Below are positions 1-8,009 of a DNA stretch of 42,528 nucleotides, piece by piece (positions within the stretch are counted from its first letter, which is position 1; every line of letters begins with the position of its first letter). Source of the stretch: Anaerolineaceae bacterium UBA5311 (lineage in GTDB: Bacteria; Chloroflexota; Anaerolineae; Anaerolineales; Anaerolineaceae); the NCBI GenBank assembly GCA_002411175.1, contig DHRN01000034.1, positions 1 through 42,528 on the forward strand. The letters run 5' to 3'. Made by a program: the position numbers and the translations under genes. The notes below the pieces were generated by a model. That model was not told where the DNA came from and ran no database searches. It saw only the letters and a list, made by a program, of their open reading frames with translations.

Positions 1-197
1 CGCCGTTGTGTGTGGTCGTTGTGATCGGCGGATTGAGGGGTTGCAACATCACCGTCACACCAATGTCACAACCCCCTCAATACACGGCTTCGCCGGAACG
101 GGACAAGCCACGTTCCCTACGAAAAGATGGCTTCGCTGGAACGGGACAAGCCACGTTCCCTACGAATTACAATCTTAGAGCCTTAAGTCATCAGTCA
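1..197. repeat. Intergenic hairpin and tandem repeats
   Basis: No gene is supported here. Bases 32-40 (ATTGAGGGG) and 73-81 (CCCCTCAAT) are inverted arms around a loop that reappears, reverse-complemented, near 38980-39133. Two near-identical 37-base units follow at 86-122 and 129-165. They have the core GGAACGGGACAAGCC and end in GTTCCCTACGA. The same unit recurs near 4370, 10601, 10645, 38900 and 39253. An open frame across 6-371 is only a translation of these repeats plus the reverse strand of the neighbouring PHP gene. Confidence 0.8.
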
Positions 198-914
198 TCA
201 GCACTGTTCCAGGATCGCGCGTTTGAGGTTGGCGATGGTTATCTCATCAAACTCAAGACTGGTTGTTCCGACTATCGCATCCAGATCGTGGGCGTCACCA
301 TTTTTTATGATATGGAGACCCTCAAGATCAGACCACAGAGCGCGAACCTCGGCGGTGACCTTGTGTTTTGATATCTCTACTATTTCCAGCTCCAGTTCCG
401 GTGGAACCCCACTCAGGCGGGGAAGCATTCCGTTTTCTTCCCGTTCAACATGAGCGGGGATAAACAGTCCGCCCAACTCGTAAACAGCTTTTTTAGCTTG
501 AAAAATCGAGAGCCTCGAGGCAGTATGCAGCAGACGTTCTTCCTTGCGTAAAAAATTTCCATGTTTGTCTACGACCAGTTGATAGCCAAAAAACTCATCG
601 TTGTTCTTGTAATCAGGCAGGTTTTTTTCCACGATTTTTTCGAAAGCCTGCAGTTGAGCCAGGGTGTCAAACAAGCAGAGCACATGAATCTCTTCCGCGG
701 TCTCGAGCTCCATACCGGGGAGAATGGTAATGCCGGTTCCTTCGGCAGCCTTGAGCAACGCTGGCACATTGGCGCCAGTGTTATGATCGGTCAGGGCGAT
801 AACATCAATCTTCTCATCAAGGGCTTTTTCGATGATAAAAGGAGGAATCATCTCCAGGCTGGCGCAGGCAGAGAGCACAGAATGAACATGCAGCTCCAGT
901 CGACGGACGGTCAT
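198..914 (-). CDS. PHP-domain metal-dependent phosphoesterase
   Basis: A 238-residue protein of the PHP (polymerase and histidinol phosphatase) superfamily. Metal-binding residues are visible in order: HVH (His9, His11), TDHN (Asp43, His44), GMELE (Glu69), His77, PAH (His155) and GDAHD (Asp207, His209). It is probably a soluble cytoplasmic phosphoesterase, but the substrate cannot be told from the sequence. It is the last gene of a four-gene operon, three bases after the DRTGG-like gene, with AAGGAT upstream of its ATG. In anaerobes, PHP proteins of this size sit with DRTGG and CBS/ATPase proteins next to [FeFe]-hydrogenase genes (family knowledge). No hydrogenase gene lies within this window. 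The superfamily call is secure; the biological role is inferred. Confidence 0.85.
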   Translation of the reverse strand: MTVRRLELHVHSVLSACASLEMIPPFIIEKALDEKIDVIALTDHNTGANVPALLKAAEGTGITILPGMELETAEEIHVLCLFDTLAQLQAFEKIVEKNLPDYKNNDEFFGYQLVVDKHGNFLRKEERLLHTASRLSIFQAKKAVYELGGLFIPAHVEREENGMLPRLSGVPPELELEIVEISKHKVTAEVRALWSDLEGLHIIKNGDAHDLDAIVGTTSLEFDEITIANLKRAILEQC

Positions 915-917
915 TCG

Positions 918-1262
918 TTAATGATCCTTGATTCCCAAATCCCAGAGTTGACCGGCAACTTGAAAGTTGCTCGCGCTCGTAGAAAGCAGCACGATCTCCT
1001 CCATATTGGCACGGCTGATAGTTTCCTGATTTGGCTGGGCATTTTCAGTGATAATGATCGCCGAGATCTCCAGCAAGCTTGCCACTGCTACAATATTGAT
1101 GTTGGCAATCAACGTTATCCAGATACTTTGGGGCTGCGCACCAGTCATAACACAACTGAGCAGGTCGGACTGATATCCTGATTCAATTTGAATCGAAGAG
1201 AAGTCCCTCTCTTCTGTTAAAAGAGTTAAATTGAGTTTTTCTATGATTGTCTGCAGGTTCAT
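918..1262 (-). CDS. DRTGG-like small domain protein (second copy)
   Basis: A 114-residue protein resembling the DRTGG/HPr-kinase N-terminal-like fold. It has an N-terminal helix (NLQTIIEKLNL), a central 'SGYQSDLLSCVMTGAQPQSI' segment and a hydrophobic stretch 'VAVASLLEISAIIITE'. The upstream gene at 2236-2607 has the same layout: N-terminal helix, '(G)AFTGDLMSDVLASI', and a 'D.RMVIIARGKQP' stretch. The two are therefore probably paralogues in one operon. DRTGG domains are thought to be regulatory ligand or protein-interaction modules. No catalytic residues are evident. It lies 9 bases after the CBS/ATPase gene and 3 bases before the PHP gene, so it is probably cotranscribed with both. The family call rests on overall pattern and context, not a sharp motif. 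Confidence 0.65.
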   Translation of the reverse strand: MNLQTIIEKLNLTLLTEERDFSSIQIESGYQSDLLSCVMTGAQPQSIWITLIANINIVAVASLLEISAIIITENAQPNQETISRANMEEIVLLSTSASNFQVAGQLWDLGIKDH

Positions 1263-1271
1263 AGCTTGTTC

Positions 1272-2222
1272 CTATAAGGAGGCTTTATCCAGGGAGATGG
1301 TCATATGCAAATTTGTTCCATTTTCCACAGAAGATTTGATAACCATTTCATCAACACAGTTATTGATGTTGACCAACCCCATGCCAGCGCCAAAACCCTT
1401 GTTTCGCACGTCGGCTGACGCCGTGGAAAAACCTGGAGTTCGGGCTTTGTTGATATCCGGAATCCCGGGTCCATCGTCATAAGCTTCCATGACAATTCGA
1501 TTTTGCTCAACCTCAACCCTGAGATATCCGCCGTGATTTGTGTGAATAATCAGGTTCATCTCTGCTTCGTACACAGCAATTCCGCACTTGCGGGCAACCT
1601 GGCTGGAGGCACCCAGGCGCAGCAACGCTTTCTTGATCCGGTTCGAGGCGGCGCCTCCGTGTAAGAAATCGTCCTTTTTAATTGTGTACCGCAGGATAAG
1701 GCTGGTGCGATCAGAGACAATATCTTCGAACAAGTGGGAAGCCCGGTAACGGATTAGTTCTTCTGCTTCGAGATCCCGTTGAAGAGCGTTCAGAACCCCG
1801 TTGGAGATGTCACCTTTGGTAAGAATCCCGATCAGTTTGTTTTCGGCATCAACCACGGGGAGGCGCCCAACCTTGGTTTTGGCAAACATCTTTAGCGCTT
1901 CCACGACCTGGTCGGTTTCACGGACGGTGAAAACCTCGTGAGTCATATATTCAGTAACCTTGCGGTCGATGCGTCCATCACGCAAAGAGCGGATCAAATC
2001 ATCGGTTGAAAGCACCCCTATCAATTCGCCATCCCTGGCAACAGGGGCTCCTGAGATTTTGGATTTTCCGATCAGGTCCAGGGCATCCCGCATGGTCATA
2101 TCAACCGACAGCGTCAGAGGATCCCTGGTCATCACCTGGGCGATGGATAACTCGTAAGCCAGTTCTTCAGTACGCGTAACTCGTGCAGCGGAAGAATCTG
2201 AAAAAAATCGCTGATTGCTCAT
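1272..2222 (-). CDS. CBS-pair plus RsbW-type anti-sigma ATPase protein
   Basis: A 316-residue fusion. Residues about 25-145 form two CBS domains ('VMTRDPLTL...ISGAPV...LIGVLSTDDL' and 'YMTHEVFTV...GRLPVVD...LIGILTKGDI'), which usually bind adenosine nucleotides. Residues about 190-310 form a GHKL ATPase of the RsbW/SpoIIAB serine-kinase type: N-box around Glu219-Asn223, G1 box DDGPGI (249-254) and G2 box GFGAGMGL (276-283). It probably senses nucleotide status and regulates a partner by phosphorylation or binding. Its targets are not visible; no anti-anti-sigma gene is nearby. It sits between two DRTGG-type genes, 13 bases after the first. This combination recurs beside [FeFe]-hydrogenase operons, so a redox or hydrogen-linked switch is a reasonable inference. 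Confidence 0.85.
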   Translation of the reverse strand: MSNQRFFSDSSAARVTRTEELAYELSIAQVMTRDPLTLSVDMTMRDALDLIGKSKISGAPVARDGELIGVLSTDDLIRSLRDGRIDRKVTEYMTHEVFTVRETDQVVEALKMFAKTKVGRLPVVDAENKLIGILTKGDISNGVLNALQRDLEAEELIRYRASHLFEDIVSDRTSLILRYTIKKDDFLHGGAASNRIKKALLRLGASSQVARKCGIAVYEAEMNLIIHTNHGGYLRVEVEQNRIVMEAYDDGPGIPDINKARTPGFSTASADVRNKGFGAGMGLVNINNCVDEMVIKSSVENGTNLHMTISLDKASL

Positions 2223-2235
2223 GGCATTCTATTGA

Positions 2236-2607
2236 TCATTCGCATTTCGACAGGTTAAATTCCTGTTCATAACTGGCGATATTGTGCTCGGCAAGCCTGG
2301 CTGAAAGCTCAAATAAACCGCACGGAGAACTGATTAGAGGCATGCCTTCGCTGTTTGCCAACGCAATCATTTCGCCCGAAGGTTGCTTGCCCCTGGCAAT
2401 GATTACCATGCGGACATCAGCGATCAAGGCGGTGCGGATAACCTGGGGGTTATTTAGTCCTGTGATTAAAATTGCTTCAGGTTTGATCGATGCCAGCACA
2501 TCGCTCATCAAATCTCCGGTAAAAGCTCCTTCAACTTTGACTTTGGTATCGACATCATTTGTGAGGAACGTCCCCTGGACCAGTTCAGCAATTTCACCAA
2601 TATTCAT
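2236..2607 (-). CDS. DRTGG-domain protein (operon leader)
   Basis: A 123-residue protein recognised as a DRTGG-domain family member. It shows the pattern 'NIGEIAELVQGTFLTN', then 'GAFTGDLMSDVLASI', 'ILITGLNNPQVIRTAL', 'MVIIARGKQPSGEMIALA' and the ending 'GMPLISSPCGLFELSARL'. This domain occurs in phosphotransacetylase N-termini and next to [FeFe] hydrogenases, where it is believed to be regulatory. It is the first gene of the leftward operon and is transcribed divergently from hisS across an 89-base gap. AAGGG precedes the ATG. The DNA ends soon after the domain, so this is a stand-alone version. Confidence 0.8.
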   Translation of the reverse strand: MNIGEIAELVQGTFLTNDVDTKVKVEGAFTGDLMSDVLASIKPEAILITGLNNPQVIRTALIADVRMVIIARGKQPSGEMIALANSEGMPLISSPCGLFELSARLAEHNIASYEQEFNLSKCE

Positions 2608-2661
2608 GATCAGCCCTTTACTCTCTTGAATGCACTAATTTTACTCTATACCTGCATGTTA

Positions 2662-2667
2662 TACTAT
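2662..2667 (+). promoter_or_regulatory. Possible -10 box for hisS
   Basis: TATACT lies 30 bases before the hisS ATG in the divergent gap. No good -35 hexamer lies at 17 bases. GAGG (2685-2688) is the likely ribosome site. Weak evidence. Confidence 0.35.
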
Positions 2668-2696
2668 AAGCGATTAAAATTCGAGGTTGGATTTCT

Positions 2697-3959
2697 ATGA
2701 AGAATATCATTCGAAGTGTTAAAGGCACGCGGGATTTTTACCCCGACGAGATGGCGAGAAGGTCATGGTTGGTTGAGAAGCTGAAGGAAGCTTCAGAATC
2801 GTTTGGCTACCAACGTTATGAGGGTCCCTGTCTCGAAACCATCGATCTGTACGCGGCAAAATCTGGCGAAGAACTGGTAAAGGAACAAGCCTTTGTATTC
2901 CCTGATCGTGGAGGCGACCCGATCACATTGCGACCGGAACTGACACCCACATTGGCGCGAATGGTCGCAGAAAAACAGAAGCAGCTGGTTTTCCCCCTGA
3001 GATGGTGGTCATTTGGACCTTTCTGGCGATACGAACGACCTCAAAAAGGGCGCACGCGCGAGTTTTACCAATGGAATATCGACCTTATCGGCAGTGATTC
3101 CGTCCAGGCGGATGCTGAGTTGGTCGCGTTGGCTGCAAATTTTTTTAATCTTGTTGGACTGAAAAGTGACATGGTTCAAATATTGATCAATGATCGCCGT
3201 TTGATGGACAGAAAGCTGACATATATTGATGTTCAGACTGAAGTCAAACCGGAATTGCTCAAATTGATTGACCGCATAGACAAACAACCCGCAGATGTCT
3301 GGGAAAAAAACGTGGCAGCACTTGGTTTGAAAGCGAATCAGATCCAGGCTGTCAAAGAATTGCTTGCCGATGCCAGGTTGTGGGAAGAATCCGAGGAGCT
3401 CAGCTTGTTTTTCAAGTATGTTGAGGCACTCGGGGTCTCGGAATATGTGCGCTATGACCCAAAGATCATCCGCGGTCTCGATTATTACACCGGTATTGTC
3501 TTTGAAGCGCATGAAGCCAGGGGCGATTTCAGGGCGATCCTGGGCGGAGGGCATTATTCCAACCTGGTCGAAGATGTGGGCGGTCAACCCTTGCCAGGCG
3601 TCGGCTTTGCCATGGGCGATGTGGTTGTCATGTTGGTTTTGGAAGCATATGGCTTGCTGCCTGCTGAACTGAGCTATCCGAAAACAGTTTTTATGACCGT
3701 TTTTAGCGATGACCTTCTGGTGGAATCGATCGGGCTTGCCAGGGAGCTGCGCGAACAAGGTTTTGATGTGATCCTGGCAGAGCCAGACAAACTCTCCAAA
3801 CAGTTTAAGCTTGCCGACCGGCTGGGCGTGAAGTTCGCCCTGGTTTTAGGTCCGGATGAGCTGGAGAATGATCTCGTTGGGGTCAAAGACCTGCGAACTT
3901 TTGAGCAGGAATCGATTAGCCGGAGTGAGCTGAAGTCAATTTTTAACAAACAAAAATAA
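2697..3959 (+). CDS. hisS: Histidyl-tRNA synthetase
   Basis: A 420-residue class II synthetase that charges tRNA-His. The N-terminus 'VKGTRDFYPDE' matches the HisRS opening. Motif 2 is RYERPQKGRTREF (111-123). The HisRS-specific RGLDYYTG lies at 259-266. A glycine-rich strand GGGHYSNL (283-290) replaces the usual GGGRYDGL. An anticodon-binding domain follows from about 325 to the end. In motif 3 the usual GxxxGLER is GFAMGDVV (303-310), so the expected class II motif 3 Arg is not at its usual place. A subgroup of bacterial HisRS seems to share a GMGDVV-type version, so I call it functional HisRS rather than the paralogue HisZ, because motif 2 and RGLDYYTG are intact. Its cognate tRNA-His gene follows after 64 bases. 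The ATG has GAGG upstream. Confidence 0.92.
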   Translation: MKNIIRSVKGTRDFYPDEMARRSWLVEKLKEASESFGYQRYEGPCLETIDLYAAKSGEELVKEQAFVFPDRGGDPITLRPELTPTLARMVAEKQKQLVFPLRWWSFGPFWRYERPQKGRTREFYQWNIDLIGSDSVQADAELVALAANFFNLVGLKSDMVQILINDRRLMDRKLTYIDVQTEVKPELLKLIDRIDKQPADVWEKNVAALGLKANQIQAVKELLADARLWEESEELSLFFKYVEALGVSEYVRYDPKIIRGLDYYTGIVFEAHEARGDFRAILGGGHYSNLVEDVGGQPLPGVGFAMGDVVVMLVLEAYGLLPAELSYPKTVFMTVFSDDLLVESIGLARELREQGFDVILAEPDKLSKQFKLADRLGVKFALVLGPDELENDLVGVKDLRTFEQESISRSELKSIFNKQK

Positions 3960-4023
3960 GCACTGTTTCGCTGATTTTTGCTTGCAGTACATTGGGGCAT
4001 GTGATAGAATAGCTGCCTAACGC

Positions 4024-4096
4024 GGTGCCTGTAGCTCAATGGCAGAGTGCTTCACTGTGGCTGAAGATGTTGAGGGTTCGACCCCCTTCAGGCACC
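4024..4096 (+). tRNA. tRNA-His(GTG)
   Basis: A full cloverleaf can be folded. Acceptor GTGCCTG (4025-4031) pairs with CAGGCAC (4089-4095). The extra 5' G at 4024 (G-1) faces discriminator C73 at 4096, the hallmark of tRNA-His. The D stem is GCTC/GAGT, the anticodon stem CTTCA/TGAAG with loop CTGTGGC (anticodon GTG), and the T stem GAGGG/CCCTT with loop TTCGACC. The 3' CCA is not encoded (CAC follows C73), so it must be added after transcription. It lies directly downstream of hisS, on the same strand. Confidence 0.96.
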
Positions 4097-4099
4097 CAC

Positions 4100-4126
4100 A
4101 AGAACCCCGAAGGGGTTCTTTTTTTA
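4100..4126 (+). terminator. Rho-independent terminator after tRNA-His
   Basis: Stem AAGAACCCC (4100-4108), loop GAA, stem GGGGTTCTT (4112-4120), then a T run. It ends the hisS/tRNA-His transcript. Confidence 0.9.
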
Positions 4127-4604
4127 GTCTTGGTTGTGCTGGTTTTTCGCAGCCAGTTCAGAACCTTTGCCAACAAAAACCTTATCCACTTCGCCGGTAC
4201 AGCCGTCACGTCATACGACTGTTCGTGAGGCGGCGTGGCAACCGCGAACAGGGAATAGGAAACAGGAAACAGGGAATAGCAACTGGGTTTTGTCATTCTG
4301 AACGAAGTGACACATAGTGTACTTCGTAAGAATCTGAACCTTTGCCAAGAAGAAGCTTTCCGACTTTGTTGGAACGGGACAAGCCGCGTTCCCTACGAGA
4401 AGATGGCTTCGCCGGAACGGGACATAATTTAACATGGTTACTCACGGGACGGCGTGGCAGCCGTCCCCTACACCACTTTCGGGACAGCGTGGCAACCGTC
4501 CCCTACGCCACAAAATCAACAAGAATTTCCATATTGAATATTGCTGATCGGCTGGTACAAAAAACTACAACTCAGCATATTTATGATAAAATCTCTAATC
4601 AGGC
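4127..4604. repeat. Intergenic mosaic of short repeats
   Basis: No gene is supported. The stretch holds several things: a degenerate GGCGTGGCAACCG copy at about 4230-4245; a tandem GGAAACAGG/GGGAATAG tract at 4246-4279; a nested palindrome ACGAAGT...ACTTCGT at 4302-4327 inside a GTCATTCTGAACGAAG-type element; GGAACGGGACAAGCC-type units at 4370-4400 and 4405-4424; and two GGGACGGCGTGGCAGCCGTCCC hairpin units at 4446-4471 and 4481-4506, each ending in CCTAC. The last type recurs at 42458. A possible -10 (TATGAT, 4582-4587) precedes the T-box leader. Confidence 0.75.
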
Positions 4605-4838
4605 TATGACGGAAACGAGTAATTCGATGCGGTCCGATAGCGAGCCCAGGATGGTGGAAGCTGGGCGGCAACGGTCGAACGAAAATCCTTCCTGAGCTGT
4701 GAGCTGAACAAACCCACATCGGGTAGTAAGCGAACCGACTGCCCCCCGATAGAGGGGCACCAAGCGCCCGATTAAACCCGGGAAGCGGGGTGGTACCGCG
4801 AGCAGATTTTGGCTCGTCCCTGTTGGGGCGAGTTTTTT
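4605..4838 (+). promoter_or_regulatory. T-box riboswitch leader of ileS (Ile specifier ATC)
   Basis: The hallmark T-box TGGTACCGCG is at 4791-4800 and would pair with the uncharged ACCA end of tRNA-Ile. Stem I features include GGAAACGAGTA near the 5' end, GCGAGCCC...GGTGGAAGCTGGGC in the distal arm, and a specifier-like AATCCTTCCTGAG with ATC at 4685-4687, an Ile codon. This fits the ileS gene downstream. Uncharged tRNA-Ile would stabilise the antiterminator and prevent the terminator at 4813-4838. This makes it a transcriptional T-box. The stem assignments are by eye. Confidence 0.93.
4813..4838 (+). terminator. Regulated terminator of the ileS T-box
   Basis: CTCGTCCC (4813-4820), loop TGTT, GGGGCGAG (4825-4832), then six T. 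It sits directly after the antiterminator element and before the GGAGG of ileS. Confidence 0.9.
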
Positions 4839-4853
4839 AATTATGGAGGCATT

Positions 4854-7800
4854 ATGTTTAAACCAGTTTCATCCAGGCTCAATATTCCTGCTGAAGAGGA
4901 AACACAATTGCGTTTTTGGAAAAGGCACGATATTTTCAAACGCTCTTCTGACGACCGGAAAGATCGCCCACCCTTCGTGATTTTCGAAGGTCCGCCGACT
5001 GCCAATGGCAAACCCGGTGTGCATCACGTTTTGGCGCGTGCGTTCAAAGACATGTTTCCCCGTTATAAGACCATGCAGGGGTTTTTTGTCGATCGCCGCG
5101 GCGGTTGGGATACACATGGTTTGCCTGTGGAAATTGAAGTTGAAAAACAACTCGGTTTCACGCAGAAAAGCCAAATCGAAGAATTTGGCATTGCCGAGTT
5201 CAATCAACTCTGCCGCGAGTCAGCTTTTTCGCGCATCCAGGACTGGGAGCGCATGACTGATCGGATTGGCTACTGGGTGGATAAAGACCGTGCCTACGTC
5301 ACCTACAAAAATGATTATATCGAATCGGTTTGGTGGCTGCTCAAATCTATCTGGGATAAAGACCTGCTCTACCAGGGACACAAGGTCGTGCCTTACTGTC
5401 CGCGCTGCGGCACACCCTTATCGGACCATGAGGTGGCTCAAGGCTACGAAGACACGGAAGACCCGAGTATCTTTGTGCGCTTTCCGCTCGTTGATGAAAA
5501 AGACACCAGCCTTCTGGTTTGGACAACCACGCCCTGGACTCTGCCCGGCAACGTCGCTGTGGCGGCACATCCGGAGGTGGAATATGCCTTGGTCACTGCG
5601 GAAGGAACCGGCGAAGAGAAGCTCATCCTTGCCAAGGACTTGATTGAAAAAGTGTTTGGCGAACGCCCTGTTCGCATTCTGAAGACCATGAAAGGGAAAT
5701 CGCTCAAAGGAAAGCGTTATGCCCCCTTGTTTACATTTTTCCTGACTGATAAACCCGCTTATTACGTTGTCAATGCCGACTATGTAACGACAGAGGACGG
5801 AACTGGACTGGTGCACATTGCGCCCGCTTTTGGCATGGAGGACATGGAGGTCGCCAAACAATACGACCTGCCTTTCATCATGACCATCGACGATGCCGGC
5901 AGCTTCCTCCGCCAGGTGCACCCCTGGGCAGGGATGTTTGTTAAGGATGCCGACCGTGGAATTATCCAGGACCTGCATGAGCGAGGCTTGCTCTTTAGTG
6001 CTGGAACGATGACCCATACCTACCCATTCTGCTGGCGCTGTGCCACTCCGCTGTTGTATATGGCACGACCGACCTGGTTTATCAAGACCAGCGCAATCAA
6101 AGACCGCATGGTCGAGCTCAACCAGGAGATCAATTGGGTGCCGGAGCATATCAAGAACGGGCGTTTTGGCAACTGGCTGGAAAATAACATTGACTGGGCG
6201 TTAGGGCGAAACCGCTATTGGGGCACGCCGCTGCCGGTTTGGGAATGCTCCGCTTGCCGTCACCAGGTTTGTGTCGGTTCCAGGCAGGAACTGACCGAAC
6301 TGACAGGCACTGATCTGAGTGGGCTCGAACTCCACCGTCCCTACGTGGATGATGTGCGCTTCCCTTGCCCAAAATGTGGGGACGGAGAAATGAAACGCGT
6401 TCCTGAACTGATCGATGTCTGGTTCGATTCCGGGGCAATGCCCTTTGCCCAGTGGCACTACCCTTATGAGAATTTGGACGAATTCAAGACCCAATTCCCG
6501 GCTGACTTCATTTGTGAAGCGGTTGATCAGACCCGCGGTTGGTTTTACTCGCTGCACGCCATCAGCAGCCTGGTGATGGACAGTGTATCTTACAAGAATG
6601 TGATCTGCCTGGGACTGATCCTGGATGAAAAAGGACAGAAGATGTCCAAATCGCGTGGGAACGTGGTGGACCCATGGGAAGTGATCAACGAATATGGCGC
6701 AGACCCAATGCGCTGGTATATGTACACCTCAAGCCCTCCTGGCAACGAACGCAGATTCTCCAAAGAATTGGTCGGCGAGGTTGTGCGCAGTTTTATGCTC
6801 ACACTCTGGAATACCTATTCCTTCTTCGTCACTTATGCCAACCTGGATAAATGGACACCCGATTCCGCACTCATTCCCCAGTTTTCCGAACTGGATGACT
6901 GGTTGCTTTCTTCGCTGGAAACGCTGGTGCGCGATGTGACTAGGGCATATGAGAACTACGATGTAATCGCTGCCACCCGCCCTGTCGAAAAATTTGTTGA
7001 TGAGCTTTCGAATTGGTACCTGCGCCGTTCCCGGAGACGTTTCTGGAAGAGTGAATCGGATGCCGACAAGGCGGCTGCTTACGAGACCTTATATAAAGCG
7101 CTGGTAACGATTAGCAAACTGATCGCTCCTACCATGCCTTTCATGGCAGAGACCATCTACCGAAACCTGGTTACCTCGGTCGACGAAGACGCGCCGGTTT
7201 CGGTCCACCTGGCAGAATGGCCCAAGGCAGAGGAAGGCTTGATCGATGAAGAATTGAACCGCGACATGACCCTGGTGATGAAACTTGCCTCCCTGGGGCA
7301 CTCCGCGCGGAATAAATCCAATATCAAAGTCAGGCAGCCTCTTTCCGAAGCCGCGTTTGCCGTTGGCAAAGCAGAGGAAGGAGGTGTTATCCAGCGCTTT
7401 GGCGATATCCTCGAAGACGAATTGAACGTCAAGCAGGTCCGCTTGTTGAGCGGCAACGAAGAAGCGGTTAGTTACAGTCTCAACCCGCTGCCCAGGCAGT
7501 TGGGGCAAAAATATCGCAACCTCAGCCCCCGGATCCGCCAGGCGATTTTGGAGCTTCCTGCCCAGGAAAGCGCTCTGAAACTGCTCGACGGCATCAATCT
7601 TGTGGTCAAGGTTGAGGGCAAATATTACGAAATTCAACCCGATGAGGTTGAGGTTCATACTGCTTCGAAATCCGGTTACGAAGTGGTCAGTGAGGGTCCA
7701 TATATGGCTGCTCTGATCACTACGCTGACACCGCAACTGTTCCACGAAGGTTTGGCTCGAGAGTTCGTTCGCCGTGTGCAGGACCTGCGAAAAACAAAAG

Positions 7801-8009
7801 GGTTTGAAATATCGGATCGCATCAGGATTGCCTATAACGCAAGCCCCGAACTGGCAAAAGCGATCGGCAACTTTTCTGATTACATTGCCAATGAGACCCT
7901 GGCGCTCGACCTTCACAGGCAGGAGTTGACTGATGAGAATTTTTTCAGAGATAAATTTGATGGCGAAGACCTGGTGCTTCAGATCGAAAAAGTGCAGGTG
8001 AATGACTGA
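4854..8009 (+). CDS. ileS: Isoleucyl-tRNA synthetase, type 2, with GXHH motif
   Basis: A 1051-residue class I synthetase charging tRNA-Ile. I chose ATG 4854 because GGAGG (4845-4849) precedes it and the in-frame upstream codon at 4809 lies within the T-box terminator. The first signature is PGVHH (54-58), i.e. GXHH, where canonical enzymes have HXGH. KMSKS is at 596-600 (KGQKMSKSRGN). The editing domain lies between, with 'TTTPWTLPGNVAV' recognisable. Two CxxC pairs near 485-530 (CSAC; CPKC) suggest a zinc site. The length and motifs place it in the eukaryote-like IleRS2 clade, generally tolerant of mupirocin. The GXHH arrangement has been linked to very high resistance within that clade (established knowledge, to my recollection). 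Its stop overlaps the lspA start by one base. Confidence 0.96.
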   Translation: MFKPVSSRLNIPAEEETQLRFWKRHDIFKRSSDDRKDRPPFVIFEGPPTANGKPGVHHVLARAFKDMFPRYKTMQGFFVDRRGGWDTHGLPVEIEVEKQLGFTQKSQIEEFGIAEFNQLCRESAFSRIQDWERMTDRIGYWVDKDRAYVTYKNDYIESVWWLLKSIWDKDLLYQGHKVVPYCPRCGTPLSDHEVAQGYEDTEDPSIFVRFPLVDEKDTSLLVWTTTPWTLPGNVAVAAHPEVEYALVTAEGTGEEKLILAKDLIEKVFGERPVRILKTMKGKSLKGKRYAPLFTFFLTDKPAYYVVNADYVTTEDGTGLVHIAPAFGMEDMEVAKQYDLPFIMTIDDAGSFLRQVHPWAGMFVKDADRGIIQDLHERGLLFSAGTMTHTYPFCWRCATPLLYMARPTWFIKTSAIKDRMVELNQEINWVPEHIKNGRFGNWLENNIDWALGRNRYWGTPLPVWECSACRHQVCVGSRQELTELTGTDLSGLELHRPYVDDVRFPCPKCGDGEMKRVPELIDVWFDSGAMPFAQWHYPYENLDEFKTQFPADFICEAVDQTRGWFYSLHAISSLVMDSVSYKNVICLGLILDEKGQKMSKSRGNVVDPWEVINEYGADPMRWYMYTSSPPGNERRFSKELVGEVVRSFMLTLWNTYSFFVTYANLDKWTPDSALIPQFSELDDWLLSSLETLVRDVTRAYENYDVIAATRPVEKFVDELSNWYLRRSRRRFWKSESDADKAAAYETLYKALVTISKLIAPTMPFMAETIYRNLVTSVDEDAPVSVHLAEWPKAEEGLIDEELNRDMTLVMKLASLGHSARNKSNIKVRQPLSEAAFAVGKAEEGGVIQRFGDILEDELNVKQVRLLSGNEEAVSYSLNPLPRQLGQKYRNLSPRIRQAILELPAQESALKLLDGINLVVKVEGKYYEIQPDEVEVHTASKSGYEVVSEGPYMAALITTLTPQLFHEGLAREFVRRVQDLRKTKGFEISDRIRIAYNASPELAKAIGNFSDYIANETLALDLHRQELTDENFFRDKFDGEDLVLQIEKVQVND

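Noticed and set aside
6..371. Open frame of 121 codons at the left end.
   Set aside because: It is a translation of hairpin repeats that continues antisense into the PHP gene; similar text appears in frames over other repeat copies.
3009..3758. Long antisense frame over hisS.
   Set aside because: It is a shadow of hisS codon usage; no family motif or ribosome site.
4809..4853. Earlier start for ileS.
   Set aside because: It lies in the T-box terminator hairpin and lacks a ribosome site; GGAGG points to 4854.
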